A stretch of 64,000 nt of DNA from Streptomyces sp. NBC_01431 (GTDB lineage Bacteria > Actinomycetota > Actinomycetes > Streptomycetales > Streptomycetaceae): contig NZ_CP109496.1 in NCBI RefSeq assembly GCF_036231355.1, forward strand, positions 4,216,001-4,280,000, in the 5' to 3' direction. This document shows, in pieces, positions 42,040 to 50,480 of this stretch (position 1 is the first letter of the stretch; each line of letters begins with the position of its first letter). A model generated the notes under the pieces. That model was not told the origin of the DNA. It was given only the letters and a program-made list of their open reading frames with translations, and searched no databases. The position numbers and the translations under genes were made by a program.

Positions 42040-42978
42040 ATGAAGGCCGTACTGCCGGGCTCCCCCGCCGACACGGACAAGCCCGTCATCCTGGGCGAGG
42101 CCCCCGAACCCGCCCCCGCCGCCGATGAGTTGGTGGTCGCGGTCGAGGCGTACTCGGTCAACCGGGGCGAGACCTTCCAGCTCGACGGGCAGCTTGACCG
42201 TACGTGGCCCGGCTGGCGGCCCGGCAAGGACGTGGCGGGGACGGTCGTACGCCCCGCTGCCGACGGCAGCGGCCCCGCCGCCGGAACCCGGGTCGTGGCC
42301 CACCCGCCCGCGTTCGGCTGGGCCGAACGCGTCGCGGTGTCGAGCGCGAGTGTGTCCGAACTGCCGGACGGCGTCGACGCGTTGACCGCCGCCGCCCTGC
42401 CCCTCGCCGGGATCACCGCGCTCCGGCTGCTGCGCGCGGCCGGACCCGTCGCCGGTCGCCGCGTCCTGCTCACCGGCGCGAGCGGCGGAGTCGGCCACTA
42501 CGTCACCGAGCTCGCCGCGTCGTCCGGAGCGGCGGTCACCGCGGTCGTCGCCACTCCTGAACGGGGCGCCCGCTTGCGGGAGTTGGGCGCGGCCGTGGTG
42601 GCCACATCGCTCACGGACACCGAGGGTCCGTACGACCTCGTACTCGAATCGGTGGGCGGCGACTCGCTCCCCGCCGCCCTCGCCCTCCTCACGCCGGGCG
42701 GTCTGCTCGTCTGGTTCGGCCAGGCCAGCCGTACGCCGGTGACCCTCGACTTCTTCGACTTCTTCAAGGGCCCGAGCCAGGCCCGCATCGCCCACTTCGA
42801 CTACACGACCTCCGACAGGACGTACGGGGCCGACCTCGCCACCCTGGTCCGCCTGGTCGCCACCGGGCGCCTGCACCCGGAGATCGGTTCGGTACGGGAC
42901 TGGTCGCGCACGGCCGAGGTCATCGCGGACCTGCGCGCCCGGAAGGTGCGGGGCAACGCCGTACTGACCGTCTCCTGA
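42040..42978 (+). CDS. MDR-family oxidoreductase (zinc-independent, quinone reductase-like)
   Basis: This 312-aa enzyme starts MKAVLPGSPADTDKPV, with GAAAGG upstream. The GroES-like half includes VEAYSVNRGETFQL and GKDVAGTVVRP. The cofactor loop is LTGASGGVGHYVTELA. A DYTTSDRTYGADLATLV segment follows. No structural or catalytic zinc cysteines are present. It likely uses NADPH. It is co-oriented with the SnoaL-like gene 31 bases upstream. Confidence 0.88.
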   Translation: MKAVLPGSPADTDKPVILGEAPEPAPAADELVVAVEAYSVNRGETFQLDGQLDRTWPGWRPGKDVAGTVVRPAADGSGPAAGTRVVAHPPAFGWAERVAVSSASVSELPDGVDALTAAALPLAGITALRLLRAAGPVAGRRVLLTGASGGVGHYVTELAASSGAAVTAVVATPERGARLRELGAAVVATSLTDTEGPYDLVLESVGGDSLPAALALLTPGGLLVWFGQASRTPVTLDFFDFFKGPSQARIAHFDYTTSDRTYGADLATLVRLVATGRLHPEIGSVRDWSRTAEVIADLRARKVRGNAVLTVS

Positions 42979-43078
42979 AGGGAGTTGGGTGATTTGCGTC
43001 ACCCAGGGTCGATCAGGCGATTACGCTCGGCGATGAACCGACCGTACGCGACGCCGCGTGATCCCGGAGGTGCCCGCC

Positions 43079-43927
43079 ATGGCCAACATCCGACACCTCG
43101 ACCCCAGCGCGTCGCCGCTGGACTACTACGGCTCGGAGCTGCGTAGGCGCCGCGAGGCCGCAGGCCTCACCCAGGAAGCGCTGGGCGGCTGCATCTTCGT
43201 CACCGGCTCCCTGGTCGGCCAGATCGAGACCGCCCACAAGGTCCCGACCCGTGATTTCTCGGAGCGGGTCGACGCGGCGCTGGGTACGGATGGGATGTTC
43301 ACGCGGCTCGTGGGGTTGGTGCTGCGCAGCCAGCTCCCGACGTGGTTCCAGCAGTACGCGGAGATGGAGGCGACGGCCTCCTACATTTCCACGTACCAGG
43401 CGCAGTTGGTGTACGGCCTTCTCCAGACGCCGGAGTACGCACGTGCCGTGCTCGGCGTACGGACCGAGGGGGACCTCGATGCCAGGGTGGCGGCCCGAAT
43501 GGAGCGGCAGCGAATCCTGGAGCGCGATACGCCACCGCTGATGTGGGTCGTGATGAGCGAAGCGGTGCTGCATCAGGAGATCGGCGGCCGTGACGTCATG
43601 CGACGGCAACTGGCGCACCTGTTGGACCTGCGTGAGCGGGAATGGGTGAAGGTGCAGGTGCTGCCGTTCGAGGTGGGCGAGCATGCGGGCTTGATGGGGT
43701 CGTTCACCTTGCTCCGTTTCGATGACGACCCGGACATCGTCTACACGGAGGACTTCATCCAGGGCCATATGACCGCCAACCAGCAAGCCGTCAAGGAGGG
43801 TTCACTCCGTTACGATCATTTGCAGGCCGCCTCGCTCTCTGTCGAACGCTCGGCGGCACTGATCGCCCGCGTAATGGAGGAGCGTTATGGGGACCAACCA
43901 GAACCTGACGGGCGCACCGTGGCGTAA
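43079..43927 (+). CDS. XRE-family regulator with DUF5753 domain
   Basis: This 282-aa protein starts at 43079, with GGAGG at 8-base spacing. The helix-turn-helix is YYGSELRRRREAAGLTQEAL and GSLVGQIETAHKVPT. The DUF5753 domain (residues about 85-270) includes YISTYQAQLVYGLLQTPEYA and VLPFEVGEHAGLMGSFTLL. Such regulators are paired with DUF397 proteins in Streptomyces (BldB/WhiJ-type pairs controlling development). The next gene, a DUF397 protein, overlaps its last 41 bases. Confidence 0.93.
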   Translation: MANIRHLDPSASPLDYYGSELRRRREAAGLTQEALGGCIFVTGSLVGQIETAHKVPTRDFSERVDAALGTDGMFTRLVGLVLRSQLPTWFQQYAEMEATASYISTYQAQLVYGLLQTPEYARAVLGVRTEGDLDARVAARMERQRILERDTPPLMWVVMSEAVLHQEIGGRDVMRRQLAHLLDLREREWVKVQVLPFEVGEHAGLMGSFTLLRFDDDPDIVYTEDFIQGHMTANQQAVKEGSLRYDHLQAASLSVERSAALIARVMEERYGDQPEPDGRTVA

Positions 43928-44309
43928 GTCGTCGTACAGCGGCGACACGGGCGGTAACTGCATCGAGTGCACGCCCCTCGGCGGAGCCGCCTGGCGCAAG
44001 TCGTCGTACAGCGGTGACACCGGAGGCGAGTGCATAGAGTGTGCCCCCCTCGGCGGTGCCGCCTGGCAGAAGTCTTCGTACAGCGGCAACACCGGAGGCG
44101 AGTGCATAGAGTGCGCCCCCCTCGGCGGAGCCGCGTGGCAGAAGTCCACGTACAGCGGAGCTGGCGGAGGCGACTGCGTTGAAATCGCCGCTCAGCCGTG
44201 CCGGATAGCCGTCCGGGACTCCAAGAACACCGAAGGCGGAGCCTTCACCACCACCCCCGAGGCCTTCGGGGCCTTCGTGGCGGCGGCGCGTGAAGGTGTG
44301 TTTGGCTGA
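43887..44309 (+). CDS. DUF397 protein with four tandem copies of the N-terminal motif
   Basis: This 140-aa protein is about twice the usual DUF397 length of 60-80. The W(R/Q)KSSYSGDTGG-CIEC motif occurs at residues 12, 36, 60 and 84 with an exact period of 24 residues; the last copy continues into the normal C-terminal part (CVEIAAQPCRIAVRDSKNTE). It overlaps the XRE gene by 41 bases. The pair probably acts like WhiJ-type regulator and partner. The repeats are near-identical at base level, so the expansion is recent. Confidence 0.85.
   Translation: MGTNQNLTGAPWRKSSYSGDTGGNCIECTPLGGAAWRKSSYSGDTGGECIECAPLGGAAWQKSSYSGNTGGECIECAPLGGAAWQKSTYSGAGGGDCVEIAAQPCRIAVRDSKNTEGGAFTTTPEAFGAFVAAAREGVFG
43920..44207 (+). 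repeat. Four tandem 72-bp repeats within the DUF397 gene
   Basis: Units begin at 43920, 43992, 44064 and 44136, each encoding W(R/Q)KSSYSG.TGG.CIEC.PLGGAA. The first three are closely similar. The fourth diverges after its first 12 codons. An exact 72-base period keeps the reading frame. Confidence 0.85.
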
Positions 44310-44313
44310 GCGG

Positions 44314-44985
44314 ATGGTGAAGGCTGAGCGTAAACGGGGTCTGCGGGCGCGGTGGCTGGTGTTTCCGGTTGCCGCGCTCCTCGGGTGGGGGTGCACGCGG
44401 TACGTCGGCACGCACGCGGACCCGGGGTCCACGAAGCCCACGCCGTCCGCCTCCGCCTCCGCGTCCGCTCCGGCGAAGGCCGCGCCGACGCCGGGCGGCA
44501 CGTACGATCCCGCCGACTACGCGCCGCAGGTGCGGACGTACGCGAAGAAGGCCGGGATCAGCGCGCAGCTGCTGATGGCGATCCTCTACAACGAGGACTA
44601 CAAGCCGCACGACCCGGCGTTCGAGCGGAGCTGGCAGAAGTACAAGCCGGACGCGGCTTTCGGCATCGCGAACATGCACCGGGCCGCGTTCGACCAGACG
44701 AAGCGCGGGCGGGACTTCGCGTCGCGGAAGTGGGAGGAGCTGCCCGACGACCGGGCGCTCGCGGTGGAGGCGGCGGCCTGGTACCTCCACGACATGTCCG
44801 AGCAGTTGCCCTCGCACTGGTCGGGACCGTACTCGCGCGACGAGTTGATGGCGCTCGGCTACAACGCGGGCGGCGGCAACATGGCGGCGTTCGCGCGGGG
44901 CGCGAAGCCGGGGAGCCAGGCGGGGGACTACCTGGCTCGGCTGCGCGAGAACTGGAAGAAGGCCGGGACGGCGGTCGGCGGCTGA
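44314..44985 (+). CDS. SLT-like secreted or membrane-anchored protein
   Basis: This 223-aa protein starts at the ATG at 44314 (MVKAERKRGLRARWLVFPVA), 5 bases after the DUF397 stop; a GTG at 44290 would overlap. An N-terminal hydrophobic segment with a nearby Cys is followed by a Ser/Ala/Pro/Lys linker (residues about 40-65). Then comes a domain with QLLMAILYNEDYKPHDPAFERSWQ, AFGIANMHRAAFDQ and LGYNAGGGNMAAFARG, a lytic-transglycosylase-like fold. Glu near the YNED motif is a plausible catalytic residue. It may cleave or bind peptidoglycan outside the membrane. Confidence 0.7.
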   Translation: MVKAERKRGLRARWLVFPVAALLGWGCTRYVGTHADPGSTKPTPSASASASAPAKAAPTPGGTYDPADYAPQVRTYAKKAGISAQLLMAILYNEDYKPHDPAFERSWQKYKPDAAFGIANMHRAAFDQTKRGRDFASRKWEELPDDRALAVEAAAWYLHDMSEQLPSHWSGPYSRDELMALGYNAGGGNMAAFARGAKPGSQAGDYLARLRENWKKAGTAVGG

Positions 44986-45019
44986 GGAGCGGGGCGGCGT
45001 TCCGGGCTGAGGCCCGGGG

Positions 45020-45745
45020 CTAACCCGGCGGCGACGGTTCGACGTCGCCCGTGCACAGCATCTTGTGGCCGACCTCCGCGCACGCCTCCGCTTCCTTCGG
45101 GTCGGGAGCGACCAGCATCGGGCTCTCGGTGTCGGTACCGGTCGAGCTGTTGCGTACTTCGGACCAGATGGTGTCGCAGGACGGGCTGTAGCGGAGCTTC
45201 ACCGCGTACGAGGCCGTCGTCAGTGCGCTCTGGGTGCGGGCGTCGGTGCGGCAGGGGGAGACGGCGGGGTCGGCGCCCTGGCAGCTGGCACCCCGGCAGG
45301 CGGGCGACGCGGCGGGCGCGGGTCTCGCGGTGGGGCCGTGCGGGACGGCGGCCCAGGCGGCGGACCCGACCAGGGCGAGCGCGGCGGCGATGGTCACCGT
45401 ACGGCGGTGCGGGCGGCGGGGCGGCGCCGGTGCGGGCAGCGCGGGCGCTTCGGCCGACGGGGGCGGTGGGGCCACGGGCTCCGGGGGACGTACTGCCTGG
45501 TCCCAGAGGGCGAGGAGCCGGGCGTGGTGCTCGGGGCCGCCGAGGGCTCCGAAGGCGTCCACCGCGCTGCGGGGCGGAAAGTTGTCCCCGTTCAGATAGC
45601 GGTGCCAGGCCGACTTGCTGTAGGCGGTGCGGGGGGCCAGTCCGGCCAGGCTCAGGCCCATCGACTGTTTGAGGTGCCTCAACTCCTCGATCAACAGCCT
45701 CGTTTCGGGCCGGGTCGACTCGGGCAACGGTCGCCACTGGGCCAC
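45020..45745 (-). CDS. XRE-family regulator with TM helix and DUF2690 domain
   Basis: This 241-aa protein starts at a GTG at 45745, with GGAGGG 7-8 bases upstream; further upstream starts lack a site. The helix-turn-helix is LLIEELRHLKQSMGLSLAGL and YSKSAWHRYLNGDNFP. A Pro-rich linker and a TM helix (TVTIAAALALVGSAAWAAV, residues about 118-136) follow. A C-terminal DUF2690 domain has Cys pairs (CRGASCQGADP, SPSCDTIWSEVRNSST) outside the membrane. This one-protein architecture may sense the cell envelope and bind DNA. It is convergent with the SLT-like gene. Confidence 0.85.
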   Translation of the reverse strand: MAQWRPLPESTRPETRLLIEELRHLKQSMGLSLAGLAPRTAYSKSAWHRYLNGDNFPPRSAVDAFGALGGPEHHARLLALWDQAVRPPEPVAPPPPSAEAPALPAPAPPRRPHRRTVTIAAALALVGSAAWAAVPHGPTARPAPAASPACRGASCQGADPAVSPCRTDARTQSALTTASYAVKLRYSPSCDTIWSEVRNSSTGTDTESPMLVAPDPKEAEACAEVGHKMLCTGDVEPSPPG

Positions 45746-45868
45746 GCGGTCCCTCCAAAAAGTCCACAAGATCCCGTTCCAGGGGCATCTGTACCCCTGG
45801 AGGGCCGGAGCCAAGCTCCGGCCCCTGGGGCGAACGGGCGAAGTTGTGGGTTCAGCCGCCGGCCCCGG

Positions 45869-46249
45869 TCAGCACCACGGGACGGCCGGGGCGGCCGTGA
45901 CGCGGACGTACCGGGCGGAGACGTAGCGGGCGTGCTGCACGGCCACGCGGTACCAGATCTTGTTGCCGTGCACGGAGGTCCCGATCGTCTTGCAGACCAG
46001 CGGCACCCTGCGCCCCGAACGCAGGGTGCCGGTGGTCCGGTAGGTGACGCCCGCGCCGGAGCGGACGTGCAGCCGGTGGCCGCGCGGGGCGGCCACCGTG
46101 CCGTGGGGCAGCACCCGGTGGTGGTGCGCGGAGGCGACGGTCGCCGTGGCGGGCGCGGCCGTCGGCGTGGCGGCCATGGCGGTGGTCGGGAACAGGGCGA
46201 TGACGGCGGCGACGGCGACGACGCTGTTGCGCACGGTGCTTCGGTTCAT
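45869..46249 (-). CDS. Secreted bacterial SH3-like protein
   Basis: This 126-aa precursor starts at 46249, with TTGGAGA upstream. It has a signal peptide (MNRSTVRNSVVAVAAVIALF... to AMA). After a His-rich segment (SAHHHRVLPHG) comes an SH3b-like domain: LHVRSGAGVTYRTTGTLRSG, then IWYRVAVQHARYVSARYVRV. Such domains bind cell-wall peptides. The gene is on its own. Confidence 0.78.
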   Translation of the reverse strand: MNRSTVRNSVVAVAAVIALFPTTAMAATPTAAPATATVASAHHHRVLPHGTVAAPRGHRLHVRSGAGVTYRTTGTLRSGRRVPLVCKTIGTSVHGNKIWYRVAVQHARYVSARYVRVTAAPAVPWC

Positions 46250-46596
46250 GTGTGTTCTCCAAGGTGCGGGGTCCCCGAGTAAGTGACCCTGTGTCATCAA
46301 CTGTGTCCGGAGGGTGTCAAGGAGATGCGTCCCAGTCGTTCCTGGGACGAATAGGGACGGGGACGGTGGGGCGCCGCCCGGCCCTGGAGCCGTTCGCCGT
46401 CGCGGGCGTTCACACGCGTGGCGGAACGCCTGAGCCTCACTCGGCGTGAGGGCGCGCTCCGAACCGGGCGGCGGGCGATGACATTTGTCCTGCGGCAGTC
46501 AGGACGCTTCACTCTGCCGCCGTGACCGCCCCGGACGGGAGTATCAGTGATGTCGGCAAGGGCCGGCGGCACTGAGGAAAAGGTGAGGGGAACGCC
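46250..46596. other. Divergent intergenic region with hairpins
   Basis: No gene is seen. Two inverted repeats lie here: CGTCCCAG/CTGGGACG at 46328-46349 and CCTCAC/GTGAGG at 46435-46451. Either could be an operator or a weak terminator. GAGGGGAACGCC before 46597 is the ribosome binding site of the next gene. Confidence 0.4.
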
Positions 46597-47076
46597 ATGA
46601 GCGCCACGGTCGCGATGCAGACGCCGGTTCGGATCAACACCCAGGTCGAGGCCCAGGCCGACGCCACGGCGACCGTCGACGGAGCCGTCCTCAAGGGTCT
46701 GCCCAACTGGTACTTCCCGCTGGTCGGCCTCTTCGCCGGGATCTTCGACATCGCCCGCGCCTACCCGATCCTGTACGCGCTGATCCCGGTCGTCGCCATC
46801 GTCCAGATCGTGCTCGCCTTCACCGTCCTGAAGGCCCGCATCCGGTACATGAAGTCGCTCTGGAAGAACAAGCGCACCCGCTTCCTGGCGCTGGGCCTGC
46901 TCGTCGTCCGCTTCGTCATCCGCTACGGACTCGGCGTCGCGGGCCTCGCGCTGGGAGCCGCGACCGGTCAGCTCACCCTCGGCATCGTGATGGCCGTCAT
47001 CGGCACCGCGATGGCCTGGGGCGACCAGTGGCTCATCCTGCGCACCCTCAAGCGCGCCCGGACCGTGGCCGCCTGA
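46597..47076 (+). CDS. Hypothetical membrane protein
   Basis: This 159-aa protein starts at 46597, with GAGGGGAA upstream. The N-terminus is polar (about residues 1-40). Hydrophobic segments follow: WYFPLVGLFAGIFDIARAYP, ILYALIPVVAIVQIVLAF, FLALGLLVVRFVIRYGLGVA and LGIVMAVIGTAMAWGDQWL. Basic loops (KARIRYMKSLWKNKRTR) separate them. No family was recognised. It is followed by a transporter gene with a 167-base gap and may or may not be co-transcribed. Confidence 0.7.
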   Translation: MSATVAMQTPVRINTQVEAQADATATVDGAVLKGLPNWYFPLVGLFAGIFDIARAYPILYALIPVVAIVQIVLAFTVLKARIRYMKSLWKNKRTRFLALGLLVVRFVIRYGLGVAGLALGAATGQLTLGIVMAVIGTAMAWGDQWLILRTLKRARTVAA

Positions 47077-47243
47077 TCAGACCGCCCGTCCTCCTCAGCG
47101 CCGCGCCGGTCCCGGAACCCCGGGGCCGGCGCTCGCTGTTTCCCCGGCGTATCGCCAGGGCGGGGGCCTGTGCGGGCGCCCGAACGGCGCCGCTCGGTGC
47201 GGCACACCTTTCGATATGCCTGGTACAGCTAGTTTCATCACTT

Positions 47244-49184
47244 ATGGGAGTTTCGAGTTCCGCGAAGCGGATGCTGGTCGGACGGCCGCTGGACACCAGC
47301 CGCCTGGGGGAGACGCTGCTGCCCAAGCGGCTCGCGCTGCCCATCTTCTGTAGCGACCCGCTGTCCTCGGTCGCGTACGCCACCGAAGAGATCCTGCTGA
47401 TCCTCGCGCTCGGCGGAGCCGCCCTGCTCAACCTCACCTGGTACGCCGCCGCGGCCATCGTCTTCCTGCTCATCGTCGTGGTCGCCTCCTACCGGCAGAC
47501 CTGTTACGCCTATCCGGGCGGCGGCGGCGCCTACATCGTCAGCTCCGAGAACCTCGGGCCGACCGCCGCGCTCACCGCGGCCAGCGCGCTGCTCGTCGAC
47601 TACGTGCTGACCGTCGCGGTCTCCGTCGTCTCCGGCGTCGCCGCCATCACCTCCGCGGTCCCCGCCCTCAACGACCACCAAGTCGCCCTGTCCGTGGCCT
47701 TCGTGGTGGTGCTCACCGTCATGAACCTGCGGGGCGTACGCGAGTCGGGGCGCATCTTCGCGATTCCCACGTACGGCTTCGTGTGCGTGATCTACCTGAT
47801 GTTCGCGGTCGCCGCCGTCCGCCTGGCCACCGGCACAACCATCCTCGCCGAATCCGCCCACCTGCCCATCCACGCCACCGGGAACTACACCGGGATCGCC
47901 GTCGTCCTGCTTGCCATGCGCGCCTTCGCCTCCGGGTGTACGGCGCTGACGGGCGTGGAGGCGATCAGCAACGGCGTGCCCGCCTTCCGGCGGCCCAAGA
48001 GCCGCAACGCCGCCAACACCCTCGCCGCGATGGGCCTGCTTTCGGTCACCATGTTCGCCGGGATCACCGCGCTCGCCATGATCTTCCAGGTCCATGTGGC
48101 CGCCGACCCAACGGAGTTGGGGCTGCCGGCGGGGACCGCGACTGCGACCGCGCTCGCCCAGATCGCCCGCGCCACGTTCGGCCATGTGGACATCCTGTTC
48201 TACCTGGTGCAGGCCTTCACTGCGGGCGTGCTGATCCTCGCCGCCAACACCGCCTTCAACGGCTTCCCGATGCTCGCGTCGATCCTGGCCCGGGACCGGT
48301 ACGCGCCGCGCCAGCTCTACAACCGGGGTGACCGGCTCGTCTACTCCAACGGCGTCGTGCTGCTCGCGCTCGCCGCGATCGGCCTGATCGTGCTGTTCAA
48401 CGCCGAGCTGACCCGGCTCATCCAGCTCTACATCATCGGCGTCTTCGTCTCCTTCACGCTCTCGCAGGCCGGCATGGTCAAGCACTGGCGCAAGGAGCTG
48501 CGGACGCCCGAGGGGCAGCAGAACCGGCGGCACATCCACCGCTCGCTCGCCATCAACTCGGTCGGCGCGACCATGACCGCGATCGTCCTCGTCATCGTGC
48601 TGATCACCAAGTTCACGCACGGCGCCTGGCTGGTGATCATCGCGATGCCGCTGCTGTTCTTCGGGATGAAGGGCGTGCGGCGGCACTACGACCAGGTGGC
48701 GAGGGAGGTCGCCGTCGCGCCGGACGCCAAGCCACGCAAGCCCTCCCGCCACCACGCGTTCGTGCTGGTCTCCGCCGTGCAGGCGCCCACCCTCAAGGCG
48801 CTCGGCTTCGCCCAGGCGCTGCGACCCGACACGCTCACCGCACTGACGGCGGCAGCCGACGACGACGCGGTGCGGCTGCGCGAGAAGTGGGCGGCGTACG
48901 ACCTCGGCGTACCGCTGACCATCATCGACTCCCCGTACCGCGAGGTCGTCGGGCCGGTCCTCGCGCATGTGAAGGAGACGGCCGAAGCGGATCCGGGCGC
49001 AATGGTGTCGGTGGTCATCCCCGAGTACATCGTGAGCCACTGGTGGGAGCAGCCGCTGCACAACCAGAGCGCACTGCGGCTCAAGGCCCGGCTGCTGTTC
49101 ATGCCCGGGGTGACCGTCATCGACGTGCCCTACCGGCTCCAGTCCGCCCGCAAGCGCGAGGGCGCCGAGCGCCGCACGGGGTGA
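47244..49184 (+). CDS. APC superfamily transporter, KimA-like (probable K+ or amino acid importer)
   Basis: This 646-aa protein starts MGVSSSAKRMLVGRPLDTSR. The first TM region has LPIFCSDPLSSVAYATEEIL, closely resembling KimA/YdaO-type APC potassium importers. TM helices continue to about residue 480, followed by a C-terminal cytoplasmic domain of about 150 residues (HHAFVLVSAVQAPTLKALGF). Length and architecture fit KimA. There is no ribosome binding site; TAGTTT at 47231-47236 lies 7 bases before the ATG, so a leaderless transcript is possible. No c-di-AMP riboswitch was recognised upstream. Confidence 0.78.
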   Translation: MGVSSSAKRMLVGRPLDTSRLGETLLPKRLALPIFCSDPLSSVAYATEEILLILALGGAALLNLTWYAAAAIVFLLIVVVASYRQTCYAYPGGGGAYIVSSENLGPTAALTAASALLVDYVLTVAVSVVSGVAAITSAVPALNDHQVALSVAFVVVLTVMNLRGVRESGRIFAIPTYGFVCVIYLMFAVAAVRLATGTTILAESAHLPIHATGNYTGIAVVLLAMRAFASGCTALTGVEAISNGVPAFRRPKSRNAANTLAAMGLLSVTMFAGITALAMIFQVHVAADPTELGLPAGTATATALAQIARATFGHVDILFYLVQAFTAGVLILAANTAFNGFPMLASILARDRYAPRQLYNRGDRLVYSNGVVLLALAAIGLIVLFNAELTRLIQLYIIGVFVSFTLSQAGMVKHWRKELRTPEGQQNRRHIHRSLAINSVGATMTAIVLVIVLITKFTHGAWLVIIAMPLLFFGMKGVRRHYDQVAREVAVAPDAKPRKPSRHHAFVLVSAVQAPTLKALGFAQALRPDTLTALTAAADDDAVRLREKWAAYDLGVPLTIIDSPYREVVGPVLAHVKETAEADPGAMVSVVIPEYIVSHWWEQPLHNQSALRLKARLLFMPGVTVIDVPYRLQSARKREGAERRTG

Positions 49185-49355
49185 CCACGGGTGCCCGGCC
49201 ACGGTGGGGCCGGGCCTCGCCCCCGTAGTACTTGGGGAGTCACCCCTAGGTCTACGGAGCTACCCGCCAAGTGGCAACTCCAGCGCGACGCGGACGACAT
49301 GGCCTGATCCATAGCTTCGGTACCGGCAGAACACCCCCGGTACGGAAGGTCTCCC

Positions 49356-50480
49356 ATGGCGTCGCGTCCGCACGGCAAACACCCGCACGGCCCGCGCACG
49401 AACGACGGCGCTGCGCACCCGGAAGCTGGCCATGGCGCTCCGCGTCCGGAAGCGGAGCCTGGGGGCGACGGCGCTGCGCACCCGGAAGCGGGCCATGCGG
49501 GCCACGGGGGCGACCGCGTTTCGCGTCGCGGCCGGGCGCGCGTCGGGCGGGTGCGCCGCACCCTGATCGCCGCCTTCGTCGCCGCCTCCGTGGCCGTGCC
49601 GCTGTCGGGCGCGGCCCGGCCGGCGGCGGTCGCGGCCCCCGCGCCCGCCGCCCTCGCGCCACTCTCCGTCGGCACGCTCGGCGCCCGCTACGAGACCAAC
49701 CGGGCCAACGTCCTGGCCGCCGAGAAGATGGCCGAGGACCACCAGGACCGGCGCAGGGCAAGGGCGTTGAGCGCCATGGCGGACCCGGACCGTCACTTCC
49801 TGTCCTTCGACGGGCGCGCGGGCGGACGCACCGCCGAGGTCTTCGGCGACCTGGCCCGCGCCGAGACGATCGCGGTCCTGGTCCCCGGCTCGGACACCAG
49901 CCTCGACCAGTACGGGCGGCTGCTCGACGGCGCCCGAGCGCTGGCCGGTCAGCTCGGCCCGCAGGCCGCCGTCATCGCCTGGATGGGATACGAGACCCCG
50001 GGCACCGTGAGCCCGGAGATCCTCACGCCGGGACGAGCCGACGACGCCGCCCCCCAACTCACCACATTCATGAGGGAGTTGGCGGCGGCCAAGCCGACCG
50101 CCCGGACCTCCCTGGTCTGCCACTCCTACGGCTCGGTCGTCTGCGCGAAGGCCGCGTCCGGCGTCGAGGCCGCCGACATCGTCCTGTACGGCAGCCCCGG
50201 CACCGGCTTCGACACCGCATCCGCCCTGCACACCTCCGCCACCGTGTGGGCCGGCCGCGCCGGCGGCGACTGGATCGCCGACGTGCCCCACACGAGCCTC
50301 CATCTCCCCTTCGTCACCGTCGGATTCGGCAGCGACCCCGTGTCGCGGCACTTCGGCGCCCGCCACTTCGACGCGGGCTCCGGCGGCCACAGCGACTACC
50401 TCAGACCCGGCTCCGTACCGCTGAGGAACATCGCCCGGATCGTGAACGGCCAGAGTCCGCAGGAGGACCGTCATGCGTGA
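49356..50480 (+). CDS. DUF1023-family alpha/beta hydrolase, secreted or membrane-tethered
   Basis: This 374-aa protein starts at 49356, with GGAAGG upstream. A His/Pro/Gly-rich N-terminal stretch of about 60 residues (repeats of AHPEAGHGAPRPEAEPGGDG type) is followed by an export-like helix. The hydrolase domain follows: ETIAVLVPGSDTSLDQYGRL, AWMGYETP, and the nucleophile elbow VCHSYGSVVC. The catalytic His lies near GGHSDYLRPGS. The substrate is unknown. Its stop overlaps the acyltransferase gene by 8 bases. Confidence 0.85.
   Translation: MASRPHGKHPHGPRTNDGAAHPEAGHGAPRPEAEPGGDGAAHPEAGHAGHGGDRVSRRGRARVGRVRRTLIAAFVAASVAVPLSGAARPAAVAAPAPAALAPLSVGTLGARYETNRANVLAAEKMAEDHQDRRRARALSAMADPDRHFLSFDGRAGGRTAEVFGDLARAETIAVLVPGSDTSLDQYGRLLDGARALAGQLGPQAAVIAWMGYETPGTVSPEILTPGRADDAAPQLTTFMRELAAAKPTARTSLVCHSYGSVVCAKAASGVEAADIVLYGSPGTGFDTASALHTSATVWAGRAGGDWIADVPHTSLHLPFVTVGFGSDPVSRHFGARHFDAGSGGHSDYLRPGSVPLRNIARIVNGQSPQEDRHA

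Noticed and set aside
47077..47243. c-di-AMP (ydaO-type) riboswitch before the KimA-like gene
   Set aside because: The gap is short and no matching conserved blocks were seen. The ATG may be leaderless.
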